Below, one piece after another: positions 30,946-43,573 of a DNA stretch of 64,000 nucleotides. Each line of letters begins with the position of its first letter. The first letter of the stretch is position 1. Origin of the DNA: Bagarius yarrelli. Its lineage: Eukaryota; Chordata; Actinopteri; Siluriformes; Sisoridae. The notes under the pieces are model-generated. The model was not told where the DNA came from. It made no database searches and saw only the letters and a program-made list of their open reading frames with translations. The stretch lies in assembly GCA_005784505.1 (NCBI GenBank), contig VCAZ01000074.1, positions 3,169,001 to 3,233,000 of the forward strand, in the 5' to 3' direction. The translations under genes and the position numbers were made by a program.

Positions 30946-32190
30946 TAAATATATTCATATGTATTAATAAATTTTGTGGAAGTTGCCAGACCAAGAAATG
31001 TTCAACCATTTAAAATAATCGGTCCGAACATTATAATAGGTTTTGCCTGTCAATATATTTATTTTTCATACGTCTTTGCACTCTGTTTACACAGACAGGA
31101 TACGCCAATCAGCGCATTTACAAACTGCAAAAAAAAAAGAATAAATCAAAACTGAGTAAAAACCTGGTAATATCTGTGTTTTCCACTTTGGAGTCGACTC
31201 CAGGAGTCAAAGGGTCTGAAAGATGATGTCATGGTTACAGTGTTTCTTTTGGACAGGTCGGAATACGATGTGATTGGATTTTAATGTGTTTTGATAGTAA
31301 CTAATAGCATAATAATATGTAGTTTGTATAACGAATTAGTTCAACTACAGCAGCAGTGTGTAATCAGGGACTATTTTTATGTTTGGTATTCAAGTACTGA
31401 TACTAACTGTAATATAAAGTTTTCTTTTCTCACCGTTAAACAACACTTGATTTATTGTAGTAATGCCGTCTCTGGTCGGCTAATCTGTGAGTTCATGTGT
31501 TTAGGAGCGCTTACGCAGTGCTATCAGGCTACAGTTAGCATCTTCCAGAATGTCCTACACCACCTTTAATTCTCCTTTCAAAGCTTTCATATTTTTAATA
31601 TAAACATCTGGTAAAATTAACACATTGTTGTAAAAAAAATAAAGTGTAAATACGTGATGTCTATGTTTTTTTTTTTTTTCTCACACTTTTATAAATAAAA
31701 AAATGCTTGTTAGACAGCAGGTTGGTAGGATGCAATGCAGGCTTATTGACAATACCACAGCAAACAATAAGATGAGCAAATAAGCGATAGTAAACAAGAA
31801 TCAGGCAAACGGCAAACAGACTAGACTAGAAAATCTCAGCTGAAAAATCCAGCCTGGTCTGACCATTTACCACCTGCCAAAACACAAGTCAAGCTAATCA
31901 TACCATCTTTCCAGCTGGTACTTTTTTTTTCTATGTTTGAAATGTGGGCTTGAGATTTTCCAATTGCTTCACTGATGTGTAATTTTCTCCCAAACAACCT
32001 GTATATAATGGCGTCGTGATTTAAAAACTGTCAAAACGGGAATAATAATAAACCTATACATGGATATAAAACGCACAGACTCGGAACATTCAGATGAGCT
32101 CCACGTTTTATTATTAGAGTAGTGTTAACACTATTGTCACTTAGTAATACGCTACTGCAGGGGAGCTCTGTGCGCTGTCTTTAAAGTGTG
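30946..32190. other. Upstream flank, nothing recognised
   Basis: The open frame at 31291-31569 is cysteine- and tyrosine-rich with no domain. No other features are seen. Confidence 0.45.
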
Positions 32191-32301
32191 GTTTACCACC
32201 GCTGGGCCCATGAGCAAGGCCCTTAAACCCCCTAATTGCTCAACTGTAAAAATGACTTAAAGGTAAGTCGTTTTGGATAAAAGCGTCTACCTAAATTGTA
32301 T
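32191..32301 (+). mobile_element. SINE family A, 3' half
   Basis: CCGCTGGGCCCATGAGCAAG through TAAGTCGTTTTGGATAAAAG. Confidence 0.75.
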
Positions 32302-32384
32302 TCAAATCTTTATTAATAAGTAATATTTAGGATAGTCTGTATGGGTGTTGGGACCCCAGGACAGAAGAGTTGTTTGACTGCTTG

Positions 32385-32488
32385 AGTGTTCAGGGACTTG
32401 CCCAGGCGCCCAGAAGTGGCAATTTGGTGGTGCTGGGAATTGAACCCTGATCTTTCAGCTAACATCTTAACCACTGAGCTACCACTAG
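32385..32488 (-). mobile_element. SINE family A, 5' half
   Basis: Antisense middle domain (CAGGGACTTGCCCAGGCGCC), antisense B-box (GGAATTGAACCCTG) and A-box (TTAACCACTGAGCTACCAC). Confidence 0.75.
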
Positions 32489-33290
32489 CAATTTTTTCCT
32501 ATATTCTTGCCTCAACGTTTCTTTACGTGAAGGTCTTTGGTTCGTATTTAGATACAAATTTTCACTACAGCCCACATTTAACTAAACATTTTCGCTAACT
32601 GTAAATTTAACAATGCCCCTTTTCTGTATTTCTGCATATCGACGATTTGTCAGCTTTACATTTAAAAGAAATCCAGAAAGACCAGGTAGCAGCAGAGACA
32701 CAGTTGCCAACCAGTCATCACAGCAAGAACAATTAGCAATGCGCTCCACCACCGCTCGCTACATTTTTTATTACCTTAATTCACACCTGAGATTATTTAA
32801 TCATGTAAGTTCGTTATTTAAACATTTATTATCTTGCTAATAAAAATATATTTTTACTTTAATCCCACGCTTTTGAAAGGATCAACCTTTTCAATTTACT
32901 AGAACATGTTTTACAGGCTTAGTTTGAGTAATGAGCTCAACTCAGATCAAGCAAGGGCAAAACATCAACACAGGCCTAGAGTAAAAATAGTGATTTTTTT
33001 TTTTTTAAATTTATCCTGCTCTTGTCACAAGATAGAGAGTCAAGACATTGTCCAGGTAACTGATATAAGACTATGGTTGAAGGTGCACTGTTCTCTTCAT
33101 CTTTTTTTAGTTTTGCAGGGGAAGGAGAAAGCCACAAGTTGGTGTCACAGTTTTTTTCACTGTAGACTTTTCAGACATTGAAGTGACCTCTGCTTGATGA
33201 TGATTGGTTGTCAGGTTTGGTGCACCTGTATTGCTCCTCCCATCAGCATGTGCTCGTCTACTCTCGAAAGCATTAATGGTGCTGAAGTGT
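32489..33290. other. Upstream flank, nothing recognised
   Basis: Only small frames without features and a poly-T near 32996-33005. Confidence 0.45.
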
Positions 33291-33299
33291 TGCTGTACT

Positions 33300-34250
33300 T
33301 TAAGCGCTCAGGGCGATTTGGGTAAGGACGATGATGCTCAGTAAGGCAGGGCATGATCCACTAATGAGAGGGCAAGTTCTGTAACCATCAGTAAGTAGTG
33401 CCCCAGAATGTTCCAGTACATTTTCCACAGTGGCATATTTTGGGTGGTGAGAAAGTACTACTTTGAAGGCTGTCTCTGAGCCATCTTTAGAAGGTCAAAG
33501 TCAGGGGTTTGTACCTTGAAGAGCTGCTTTTAACTTTTGGAATGCCCACCCTGTTTTGTTTGTTCAATGTGTTTTAAACATCTTAAGTAAACTAAAGACC
33601 AAACGTAGCCCTTGGTGACATCTAACGTAAATATAAAGTTTGCCCTTTCTCACCTTTTTCAAGGTCATCCACACTAGAATGAATGCTAAACTTATCCTCC
33701 TGGTTAAGCTTTTAAAAGTCATTTCATAAATGGAGGCATCCATCTTGCCTAGACAACATCATGATGGGGTTTTACCAGGGTGGATTTTATGATAATTCTA
33801 TTCCAGAGCTCCTTTTCCTTCTTCTCAATAGCTTATGAACAGTTTTTGGAAACTCTATAAGAGGAATTTGATCACAGATTTCAGTTTTAATATGGAAGAG
33901 AAGACATCAGTGAATAAGTCCACCAACTTTGTCAGAGCCTGTTGCAGGGATTTAGTGAGATCAACCCCGAACTTGGTAGTTGGTAGTTGAATAGACCCAC
34001 CTTCTCAAGAACCATGTACAGGCTTCGCCAGCAAGCTAGGTACTCCCAGGTGAGGTTCTGGTCAAGCAAAAGTACTTGCTCCATGAGATGGGACCCTCTC
34101 TTGCATCTTCTTTTCAAAGTTAATCCCAAAAGAGAATGGTGATATTTTCCAAAAATGATTTTCTCAGGCCAACAGTCCAAACAGAAGACAATTCCTCCAA
34201 TTCCTCTGGCCTACCACCTGCATCTGTTTTAGCATTTGATTGAATCTCTT
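33300..34250 (-). pseudogene. Ty3/Gypsy-type retrotransposon pol remnant (RT and RNase H)
   Basis: On the minus strand, drifting frames give in order an RT lead-in (SSYRVSKNCS then EKKEKELWNRIIIKS, near the YRVPEA..EVxxMLxxGVIEES region), FIFTLDVTKGY (from the RT motif TLDLTKGYW), then AFQKLKAALQ with QTPDFDLL, KYATVE, and finally HYLLMVTELALSLVDHA, recalling the RNase H YYLLG.F.LVTDHAPL block. The order matches Ty3/Gypsy RT-RNase H. Part of the RT between TKGY and AFQKLK is deleted, and many stops and frameshifts show it is long dead. No LTRs were identified. Confidence 0.65.
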
Positions 34251-34708
34251 TAATAAGCCCTCTGAGTGACCTGCAACAGATATAGAGATGAAAAAGTGGT
34301 GCTAGTGGAGGTTTACCATACTACATGTTGGCTCTGGTGGGCATTGCTGGCAGAATTTTGACCTCAGTGTCCACGTCAGGCCTTTCTACAATGAAGCCTA
34401 AGTGCAACTTTTTAATTGTTTTTGAAAAATAGCCACCAAGATGGTAAGTGAGGGCCAGATGTATTAGCTGCCAAGTCTTTGTTCACAGAACTACCAGGAG
34501 GTCACATTGATGTTCATTGCACTGCACTTACTTAGGCAATTCATTTTGGAATGTGCTCTACAAGTAGTGGCCACTCTTGCTTTTGGAGCCGTAAGGGGCC
34601 AAAAGAGGTTTCCTGTTTACCTTTGCAGCAGCAGATGGGGCTTTTGGCACTGTTGAAATGTGGAGGGCATCTGGCCAGCCATGGAACCAGGAACATGCAT
34701 TCAGAAAG
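34251..34708 (-). other. Possible further part of the Gypsy remnant
   Basis: It lies 5' of the pol remnant on the same strand, with moderately GC-rich sequence and a minus frame ending in STVPKAPSAAAKVNRKPLLA. It could be gag or protease residue. I cannot assign it. Confidence 0.25.
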
Positions 34709-34709
34709 T

Positions 34710-34815
34710 AGAAGCTTAATGATTGAAAATTTGGATTGCGAATCAAACGGTTGTGAGTTTCAATCCCAAAACTACCAATACCCAACTGCTGAATGGTTAG
34801 TCACAGTCCTTAACA
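34710..34815 (+). mobile_element. SINE family A, weak relic
   Basis: GTTGTGAGTTTCAATCCC (B-box-like), CAACTGCTGAATGG and TCACAGTCCTTAACA follow family order but with heavy decay. Confidence 0.35.
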
Positions 34816-36733
34816 AACAATTGTTATTTGTACTATTGCTTTTGTATGTGACACTAAACAAGGTGAGGTTAAATGCCACGGTGGTTTATCTTAGAATTAA
34901 ATATGTTTTTTTTAGACGACTGCTATTTGTTGTCTATTCTTATTAATATAAGAGACACAGGAAGCCTTAATGTTCTACCAATAAATGCTAGAATTATGAT
35001 AATCAAGGTAAATTATACATAGTGTTCTTTTTCTGTTATTTGTGTTACTGTCAGTCAAGCTGGATTTCCTCAGACCTTCAGATCATGTAGCCAGTACAAC
35101 ACCAATCGATTTACCACTAAGTAAAATACTTCAGTATGTTAAATTATTAATTATAATAACAATAGATCAGCACATAAATAAAGCATGTAGGTTTTAAAAT
35201 ATATGAAACTGAAAACTCAAGGCTCATTTTGCATTTAATGCGATTATTCACACTTGTTCTTTCTCAAAGTCTCTAAATTGGCAGCAGTCAAATATAGCTC
35301 TGGTGTGCAAGCAACAGCAAACAATAAGCATGTGTTACTGGATTCTTTAATGACTGGCAATTTAATGAATGGCAATTATTACCACATACTAGATGCAGAG
35401 GTGTAATATAACAAAGTAATAATTTTTATCTTAAGCCACCAATTTTATTCCGATCCATTTCTTTGAAGCTTATTCATTACTGACTACAAAAGTAGTAAGG
35501 AACGGATGAATTTGACTCAATAAATCGTTACTAAGAGTTCATTTTGTATTGATGGCGCATGCACAACTTCCTATATTCTGTACAGAAAAAATTAGCCTGG
35601 ATTTAGACTGTAAAAGAAATAAACAACAAAAGAACAAACAACTCGAACCCGAAGACTCTGCCGATAAACTAATCATTTCCGTTTCCAGTACAAACTGCAT
35701 AGCTCATGTTTATGTTTATGTTTCTGAGGCTGCCATGTAATGAACGATTTGAACCCAAAGACTAATTAATTAATGTTTTTCTCTTTTTATGGTACAAACT
35801 GCATGGTTTCAGCCTGTGAAAATGTTACATAAACTAACCCATCTGGTACAACGTTTGCGAAAAATGTTTAATGTTAAAACAAATAAGGAAGATTTAAGTG
35901 AACTTTTCTCACAAATATGGCCACCGGTGTTTATCGTCAGAAATGTCATACTTTATGTAGTGCTACTTTTTAATTTACATTTAATATTTTTGGTTTTATT
36001 CCTGTGGTCAATTTTGGTTATATTTAAGTCACGCTTATATTTTTGCTTTCCAGTAAACAAATATTTTTGAAAGACAATAGAAAAATGTGTTTTATTTTAT
36101 ATATTGCATTTACTTGTGCTTTTAATTTCAATAATTAAGTGCAATAAATATTACATAATTTAAAACTTTTACTCAACTTTTGATAACTGTAACTCCTTCC
36201 AAAGTCTTTTACTGAATTGTTGCTTCCAAATACTTTATATACCTCTGACTAGTTATATATCCAGTAAAAAGGATTGAAAGTTAACATTTTATTTTATTTA
36301 AATTATAACTTTACATATAGTATGCAAAGGAATATACATACATAAAATTTTACATCTCAATTTCTGGATTGTTTATTGTTTCCGATTCTATGCAGAAAAG
36401 ACTTGCTGCAATAATCATGCATCCTGTTTTGAATTCAGCGGAGGGAAATAAAAGTAAAAAGAATCTAGCCGTGTACAGTCTTTAGTAATAGCTATGTGGC
36501 AGGGACAGAGGACATGGACCATATAATAGGACCATGGACCAAAATATATGGACATTTGCACCCTCTTTGTCTCAGACCTGCTCCTGAAGTGCTGTGATGG
36601 GTAGTCTACATTTAGTATTACTAAAATAAGTAAAATAATACATTTAATTACGTATAAAGTCAAATTTCTTTTTTAATTTATTTTATACATAAATGTCATT
36701 AGACTTTTACATTTTACAAAAAAATTGTTTAAA
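34816..36733. other. Upstream flank, nothing recognised
   Basis: AT-rich. The frame at 35789-36070 ends in a hydrophobic stretch (VVLLFNLHLIFLVLFLW) typical of translated T-rich DNA. No gene is supported. Confidence 0.45.
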
Positions 36734-36734
36734 G

Positions 36735-37145
36735 TGTTTGAGCACTCGAATCACGGCTAGCATCTACAGGAAATCTTGATGTCGGATCATATATTCTCGC
36801 GTCTGAGCTAATATTAGCCAATCGTCTGTATAGTTCAATATACAGATTTCCTCAAGCCACATAGGTGCCGCTTTTTGGAAGAACACAATATCGGAATGCT
36901 TCGACCCCCTGAAAGCAAAAAAAAAAATTGAGATCTTGAGATCTTGAACTGAATCCGCCTGGTAGCCCGGTTCAACCAGCGCAGGTTGATCAGACGCAAC
37001 CCTCTATTCTTCTTCAGAATCATAAAGTAGCAGCTGTAAAATCCAGACTGCACTAGATGACAAGAGACCCTTTCTATCACACCTTTCCCCAAGAGAGTCT
37101 TTACCTCTTGTTTCATAACCAGATCCTGCTCGAGGGTCACACTCT
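36735..37145 (-). pseudogene. DIRS-like retrotransposon reverse-transcriptase fragment
   Basis: The minus frame reads LVMKQEVKTLLGKGVIERV, SGFYSCYFMILKKNRGLRLI and INLRWLNRATRRIQFK. These parallel the DIRS-type EVxxLLxKGAIERV...SGFYSRYFxVPKKxGGLRPIxDLRxLNRxxKR. After a frame change come ICILNYTDDWLILAQTRE, the RT catalytic motif (usually YLDDW) in DIRS context, and MIRHQDFL. The DLKDAYFHI segment is missing and a poly-T/A insertion lies at 36918-36929. No tyrosine recombinase is seen. Confidence 0.75.
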
Positions 37146-37665
37146 AGCGGAACACTCTGCTGAACCATGGTGGATAAGAAGCAAATTGGATTCTGTAGCA
37201 GCTTTGTACCTTATACAGGATCCGCTGGAAAAAGTTTGGGAACCACTGCTTTAAAGGTGCACTGTGCAATTTTTGCCAGACAAGGATACCATTTGAAAGC
37301 ACCAAAACACCAAATAGTTCAGTGTTGCCAGATTGGACTAAGGATCTCCAGCTCAAGTACAGCATAAAACCCTCGAATTTAAAAAAAATGCCAGTCCTGA
37401 ATGAGTACTGTTTGAACTGGACAAAAAATAAATATATAAACTACCAGCTATTGTATGAAAAAGCATCCCAAATTTTATCAACCTGCCAAAATGGTCAAGA
37501 ACTCAGACAATCTGGCAACAGTGTGAGTGCTCTCTTCTTTTAATCATTACTAGACATGCCCCCTACTGCTAACTGGCAGACTCGTTCCGACAATGTGGTG
37601 AAAAGCGTCTTTCGAAAATCGCTTGGTCCACCTTTAAACAACCAAAGACAAAATGCCATTTACAT
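37146..37665. repeat. Unclassified repeat-like segment between DIRS and Tc1 remnants
   Basis: GTTTGGGAACCACTGCTTTA AAGGTGCACTGTGCAATTTT around 37236-37275 resembles a recurrent fish interspersed repeat, but I cannot name the family. Overlapping small frames carry no domain. Confidence 0.3.
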
Positions 37666-37666
37666 A

Positions 37667-38880
37667 CAGGTGCATTGGAAAAAAAATAAAATATTTATAA
37701 AACATACATTTTTTTCAACAATTCAATTTTAACATAAAAACTTTGATATAATTAGATTAATTACACATAAACTAAAATAATTCGAGCTGTTTTTCTTTTA
37801 ATTTGAATAATTATAGCAAAAATCCAGTATCTCAAAATATTAAAATACTTTATAAGATAATCAAAGAAATGATTAATATTACAGAAAAGTCAAACTTCTA
37901 AGTAAAGTGTGTTAATTTATGCACTTAATTTTTTTGTTAAAGCTCCTTTTGTACAAATTACTGCCATGGAGATGATCCACCTGTGGCACAGCTGTGGTGT
38001 TATTAAAGGAAGGCCGGCCTTCCACTCATATGTATTGCTGGGTCTGGTGTTTCTTATCTTCCTCCTGAAAATACCCCAGAGATTCTCTATAGGGTTCAGG
38101 TCAGGTGAATTGGTCAGCCACAAGTACAATAATAACACGGTCAGCAAACCAGTTCTAAGTAGTTTTGGCACTGTGGGGAAGGGCCAAGTCCTGCTGGAAA
38201 AGAAAATCAGCATCTCCATGAAGCTTGTCAGCAGATAAAAACGAAGTGCTCCAAAATCTCTTGGAAGACGTCTGCTTTGACTTTGGACTTGATAAAACAC
38301 AGTGGACCAACAGCAGTCAATGACATAGCACCACAATTGTTTAGACAATTCACACAGGACTTTAAGCATCTTGGATTCTCCATGTTTCCTCTCTTTATTC
38401 AAGATCTGGGACCTTGATTTTTAAATAAAATGCAAAACTTACCTTTATCTGAAAAGAGGTCTTTGGACCACTGAGTACTGATGTAGTTTTTCAATTCCTT
38501 AGCCCAGGTAAGACACTTTTAATGTTGTCTCTGATTCAAGTGTGGCTTGACAGTAGGGGTTGTGAAGCTTGTAGCTAGTTTTCTGGACATGTCTATGTGT
38601 GAAGGCTCTTGTTGCACTGACTCAAGCCTCAGTCCACTCCTTGTGAAATTGACCATCTTCTCAAGACGACGCTCATCCCTTTTGCTTATACAACCTTTTC
38701 TACCACACGTTGCCTTTCCAGTCGACCTCCCTCGAAGATGCTTTGATAGATCAGTCTGTGAATAGACAGCACTTCCAGCAATGTTGGTCTGCAGCTCAGT
38801 GAGTGTTTATTGGACAACCGTAAGGTCAGCAGTCTTCCCTATGAATGTAATAGTGTGCATTGAACCTTACTGGAAGATGA
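37667..38880 (-). pseudogene. Tc1-like DNA transposon remnant with broken transposase
   Basis: The element begins with CAGGTGCATTGG preceded by TA (37665-37666), the standard end of one Tc1 family. On the minus strand the transposase ends with LTNSPDLNPIENLWGIFRRK and TPQLCHRWIISM, so the final Glu of the DD34E triad is present. Further upstream, in other frames, come FQQDLAL (second Asp region), GPLCFIKSKVKAD, and words for the helix-turn-helix part up to about 38845. Frameshifts and stops abolish coding. The opposite inverted repeat near 38880 is missing. Confidence 0.85.
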
Positions 38881-39654
38881 CTATGGTATTTATACTGCAT
38901 AATATGTTATTCGCGTAATGTGGAAATGAAATATTCATTGTCAGTTATATATTCAGTATAATGTTAATGTTTTGAGCAATGGGACACAAGGATCAAAATA
39001 GCAATCAAAAAAAAGCTTGAAACATGTAATGAGTCCAGAATATAAACGATTTTTATATTTTGGAAATATTGGGCTTTTTCTATGATACTTTTTTATTTTA
39101 GATTTTTTATGATGTACCTGTAGGCTATGTCGCGGATAAGGACTGCTTGACAGTTGTGGTAAACATTTAAAGCTTATTTAAATAGTGTTCTAAGCAAGTA
39201 AGGGCTGGGAAAGATACAATAAATAATTCATCGAAAGCTGAATAGATCACATCACGAAAAATACAACAGTGACCCAGAAAACCGTAGAATTAAATTTAAA
39301 GATAAACGTTTATCCAGTAAAGCTTATTGTAATACTCATTTTAAAACCTGTTTGTATAGTGCAGTGAAGAATATGTTTTTTTTCTTTGAATTAAACAAAT
39401 TATTTTCACAGAAATGTTAAAAAGTGTTATTTTCAACTCTAATTTTCAATAGATTTATTGAATAACTTTGTTATTGCTATTATTTCAGACTGCTCATAGT
39501 GAAGGCTACAAAAAAAAGAAGGAATTTAAATGAAACTACTTTAGGGACTACATTTTTGCATGAATATAAGGAATTAAGCATAACACATTAGGTGATTATA
39601 TGTTTGCCAAGGCCCAGCAAATCCCCAGACTAATTTTACAGACATATCAAAATA
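38881..39654. other. Upstream flank, nothing recognised
   Basis: AT-rich, no support for features. Confidence 0.5.
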
Positions 39655-39657
39655 ATG

Positions 39658-39970
39658 TAAATCCACCTATCCATTATCTATACCCGCTTATTCCTAATCA
39701 GGTCACGGGGATCTTCTGGAGTCTATCGCATCTGTCACAGGGGTCATACTGGACAAGACGCAAGTCCATCACACGGTCACATACAGACAAACAACCAAGG
39801 ACTCACTCCTATGAGTAATTTAGAATTACCAATCAATCTAACATACATGATTTTGGACTGTGTAAGGAAACCGGAGAACCCGGGGTAAGCTCACACAAGC
39901 ACGGCGAGGAACATGCAAACTCCACTCGCTGTGAGGAAACAGTCCTAACCACTAAGCCACTGTGCTGCCC
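39658..39970 (-). mobile_element. V-SINE-like element
   Basis: Antisense landmarks in order: CCATTATCTATACCCGCTTATTC, ATCTTCTGGAGTCTATCGCA, CAAGTCCATCACACGGTCAC, AATTTAGAATTACCAATCAATC, AACATGCAAACTCCACTCGC and CTAAGCCACTGTGCTGCCCT. No clear target duplication was found. Confidence 0.85.
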
Positions 39971-40065
39971 TGTATAATATATTAAAAGTGTTTGTCTTAA
40001 AACATTTTTTTATGTAATAAGAAGTAATAATCACATATAGAATTCGTAATCTAGCATGTTGTTAG

Positions 40066-40067
<2 letters not shown>

Positions 40068-40100
<33 letters not shown>
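40068..40100. repeat. (TG)n microsatellite
   Basis: About thirty bases of GT dinucleotides. Confidence 0.95.
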
Positions 40101-40413
40101 TTTATCAGAGTAGAACTGTGATGCAGACTGTTAACATAAACACAGTAACTGCCAAAGTTGATATTGTTGGCTATTCAACTGAAAACATTAGCCTGCTACT
40201 GGGAAGAGTTTCAGGCAGAGTAAAGAAACAAAGTGGAGTGAATGTAAAAGAGGGGAAATTGCAGAAAGAAAGGACATACATGGAATTTAAATCAAGTTTA
40301 GAGCTAAAACAACATAAATTAACCATGGATTTGTAATTGTTTAAAAATGTGAAGGCACTTACATGAAATGACATACATTTTTTATGACCAAAAGTGTGCA
40401 CATGTATTAACAT
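40101..40413. other. Upstream flank, nothing recognised
   Basis: An 87-codon plus frame (40073-40336) overlaps the TG repeat and has no domain. It is probably chance. Confidence 0.4.
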
Positions 40414-40602
40414 TAGGGGAGTAGTAGCACATTGGTTAAGTGTTAGACTGCTGTTCAGAAGTTCATCGGTTCAGTTCAGAGTACCACCAAGCTGCTATTG
40501 GTGGGGCCCATGAGCAAAAGCCTTAACAGCTTAGTTTAAAAAAAAGATGTAGCATGTAACATGCTCTCGATAAAGATGTCTGCCAAATGCCAGAAAATGT
40601 AG
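40414..40602 (+). mobile_element. SINE family A, full length
   Basis: Head GAGTAGTAGCACATTGGTTA, B-box region GGTTCAGTTCAGAG, middle GGGGCCCATGAGCAAAAGCC, tail GATGTCTGCCAAATGCCAGA. Confidence 0.85.
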
Positions 40603-43050
40603 CCAAATATGTTAAGCACACAGAGCTAATATTGTTTTTAATTTTTAACTGAATCCTTAATCAATGTGATGTTATTATCTCGCCCTGAATATATTTCCAA
40701 ATAAAAACACGATGAGTGCAAAGCTCAGGAGGCGCTAATTCCCTTCTGTTTTATTACTGAAATGTCCGGATGAGTTGAATGTCATGTTAAACTCTGAGGA
40801 TCCTAGACTTCATCAAATGGAAGTCCTGTTTGCCTGCCAGTTTTCCTTTTTGTGTTTGCATGAAGCTGCAAGATGGGGAATATTAATCAGTCCCTGAGAT
40901 GGAGAGTGGCAGGGGCCAGCTCTACCCATACTAATGTGTTTGCAAATTGCGGCTTTGGAGAGATAGACCGCCGCATAACCTGAAAAAAAATAAATAAAAA
41001 TCACCTCCCCCACATTGAACAATCTAAGCCAGCCTGCATCATCCAGGATTCTGTATAGTTCATTAAAAACCGCTGATCTCTTGCTTAGCAGATTGCTCTT
41101 CCTGGCTGGGATGCGGTTTGGCTTGGATTAGGAGGCCTGCATCAAAAGAAAAAGCACCCTGGAGGTGACCTGAAAGTGTTTTGCATATGTTTTACTCAAC
41201 AGTGCCTAGTTGCTTTGGTATCTGTATGCTTAATGACATATAATGAAGCTGGAGAGGAAAATACACCCCTGGATCTGATTGAAAGGAGGAGATTGATTCA
41301 AAGGGACTTGACCCTGCAAAAGGCATGTACCATGTACATTAATATATATACATTTTAGAGATAAATGCATTCTGAAAAGTGATCTAGGCCTGGTAAAAAA
41401 AAAGGAATATGCAAATCTAAATGCAAATCTGATGGAAGAGGTAAAAGTATGTAATTTAAAATGTACATAAAATTAAAAGTGCTAAATATGCACTTAAGAA
41501 CCAAACTAATTAAGGTGTGTGTTAGTTTAACATTGTATTCGTTCAGCAGTATAGATGGTTGGTGTGCACCCAAGTGCAGGTGGATTGATCAATCTGTGTG
41601 GCCAAATGTATGTGGACACCTGACCATCACATATTTGGCGTTTTTCCCCCTAAACAAGGTTACAAACTAAAAAGAAAAATGCTGTTTAAACCAAATATGA
41701 ATTGATAAATATTAATTGTGTTTTATTATGGGCTTGTTTAAAATGCACAAAGTCCTTTAGAGGTCCTACAATTTGACTATGACAATTTTTAGTTTTGTAT
41801 TTTTTTTGTAATAATACAATTTGAGTTTTTTATTTATTTATTTTTTTCACTTTCATAACACTAGGCTTCATTTATGTGGGTCATTTGTACTTTTTAGCCA
41901 ATCAGATGTGAAAAGTTAAAAAATAAAAAGTTACAAATACATCCCATCCCATCTGCATTGATAACGTAAGGCTTAGTTTCCGTTTTCATTTAATATCATT
42001 AAATACACAGATATGTGTATTCTGTGCTGTAAATGTACTTTTAATCAATGTTGATCAGAATTTCCTGACTTTGCACCTCCTCGTCCCTCTCTGTACTGTC
42101 TCTGCACAGGAAAGGTAGGTTTCTAATGAGATCTGATTAACCTAAATTCAGTTTGCCTTTAAAAATTACTTTTATACTTTTATACTATGTTTAAATGACA
42201 TTTGTGACTATCGATCCACTTGAAGCACATGCTAATTACATTGCACTTTACATTCATGTTATAGAAAAGAAACAGGGGCAAATTCACACCAAATAAACAT
42301 ACTATTGTGTCTTATCAGTTATTAACAGAGTCGAACCGTTAGCTGATGTCCGTATTGTTATTTAAAAAAACACAACCCAGACTAAACCGGTTACGCTTTA
42401 ATCAACATGCTTTAACAGAAAAAATAGCTGAAAATTTTAAAGACTTCCTTTTTTTTTTTTTTTAATATAATCATCATTGTGCATATAAGAATAATAAATT
42501 AACACACAGTTATGTAGGCAGTAAAAAAACAAATAAAAAACAGGAGTTCAGGTTTTTCCAGCTAAATTCATCTTCTTCCGATAAAACGTCACCAGACTTA
42601 TCTTCATCCCCTGGCTAAAACCTGGCACTTCATCAAATTTATGCTGTCAATAAATGTAAATGAAATTTGCGAGCTGTGAGTTTGTCCAGCTCCCCTCTCT
42701 TTCTCAATCTGTCCATGGTTGCTAAATGTCTTTGCACTGCCTGAGTTTGTAACTGAATTTTAAATCAAGGGTTTTTTTTCTCTCAGCAGTGTTCTTTTTT
42801 TCTTTCCCAGAGACAATGCTATACACTGTGTGAATCCTCTGGGCCTTTCTTTATTTTTCTTTGAATGCTGTACGAACCACAGGGCCCTAGCCTCCCTCAG
42901 ACCTCTGGTTCTGTTTGTGTAAATATTCTATGAGCTGTTCACTCTACAGTGTAGATTGAAACCAGATTGAAAACCATGTCTGAATACAGTTCTGTAGTTA
43001 ACTAATGGTTTCAATGGGTAAATGTAGCTGTTCTTGGAAAATGTTCTGAA
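40603..43050. other. Upstream flank, mostly unique-looking
   Basis: No exon, RNA gene or repeat family is recognised. Small frames at 40813-41022, 41176-41358 and 41355-41670 lack features. Confidence 0.45.
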
Positions 43051-43064
43051 TTTTAGCTTTATGT

Positions 43065-43135
43065 TTCCCCACTTTATACTGTATATTTTCATGATTTTTT
43101 AGGTAATAGATGTGACAAATAAAATTTGATCTTTT
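43065..43135 (+). mobile_element. LINE-like 3' tail fragment (GTGACAAATAAAATTTGAT)
   Basis: The terminal motif TGTGACAAATAAAATTTGAT is shared with a fish LINE-type tail and has a relative at 47890-47985. Confidence 0.4.
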
Positions 43136-43208
43136 GTGACCTTAAGAAAACAAATAAACATTACATAAAATGTATTTTAACCATGATTTGTGAATATTGT
43201 GGAAATAC

Positions 43209-43397
43209 GGGGAAAGTGGTAGCACAGTGGTTAAGGTGTTGGACTGCTATCAGGGATCAGGGTTCTATTTCCAGCACCACCAATTTACTACCATTTCAGC
43301 CCCTGAGCAAAGTCTCCCCCACTTGCTTAGTTGTATAAAAGATAAATGTAAGTTGCTGTGGATAAAAGTGTCTTCCAAATGATATAAATTTAAATGT
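43209..43397 (+). mobile_element. SINE family A, full length
   Basis: Head AAAGTGGTAGCACAGTGGTT, B-box-like GGTTCTATTTCC, middle CCTGAGCAAAGTCTCCCCCA, tail GTTGCTGTGGATAAAAGTGT. Confidence 0.85.
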
Positions 43398-43573
43398 ACT
43401 AGAATGTATCACCATAATATAAGTATTTTATAAACAGAAATATTATTTGATATGCATGTTATGAAGACTTCATTTTTACACCAGTTAATAATGTTAATTT
43501 AAAATAGTACATGTGTAATTAAATTAATCAAGGTGAACATTTTTCTGCATAATTATTTCTTACCAGATCAGGT

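Noticed and set aside
35789..36070. 93-codon frame with a hydrophobic C-terminus that could pass as a membrane protein
   Set aside because: The hydrophobic stretch comes from T-rich DNA; there is no splice context, homology or regulatory signal.
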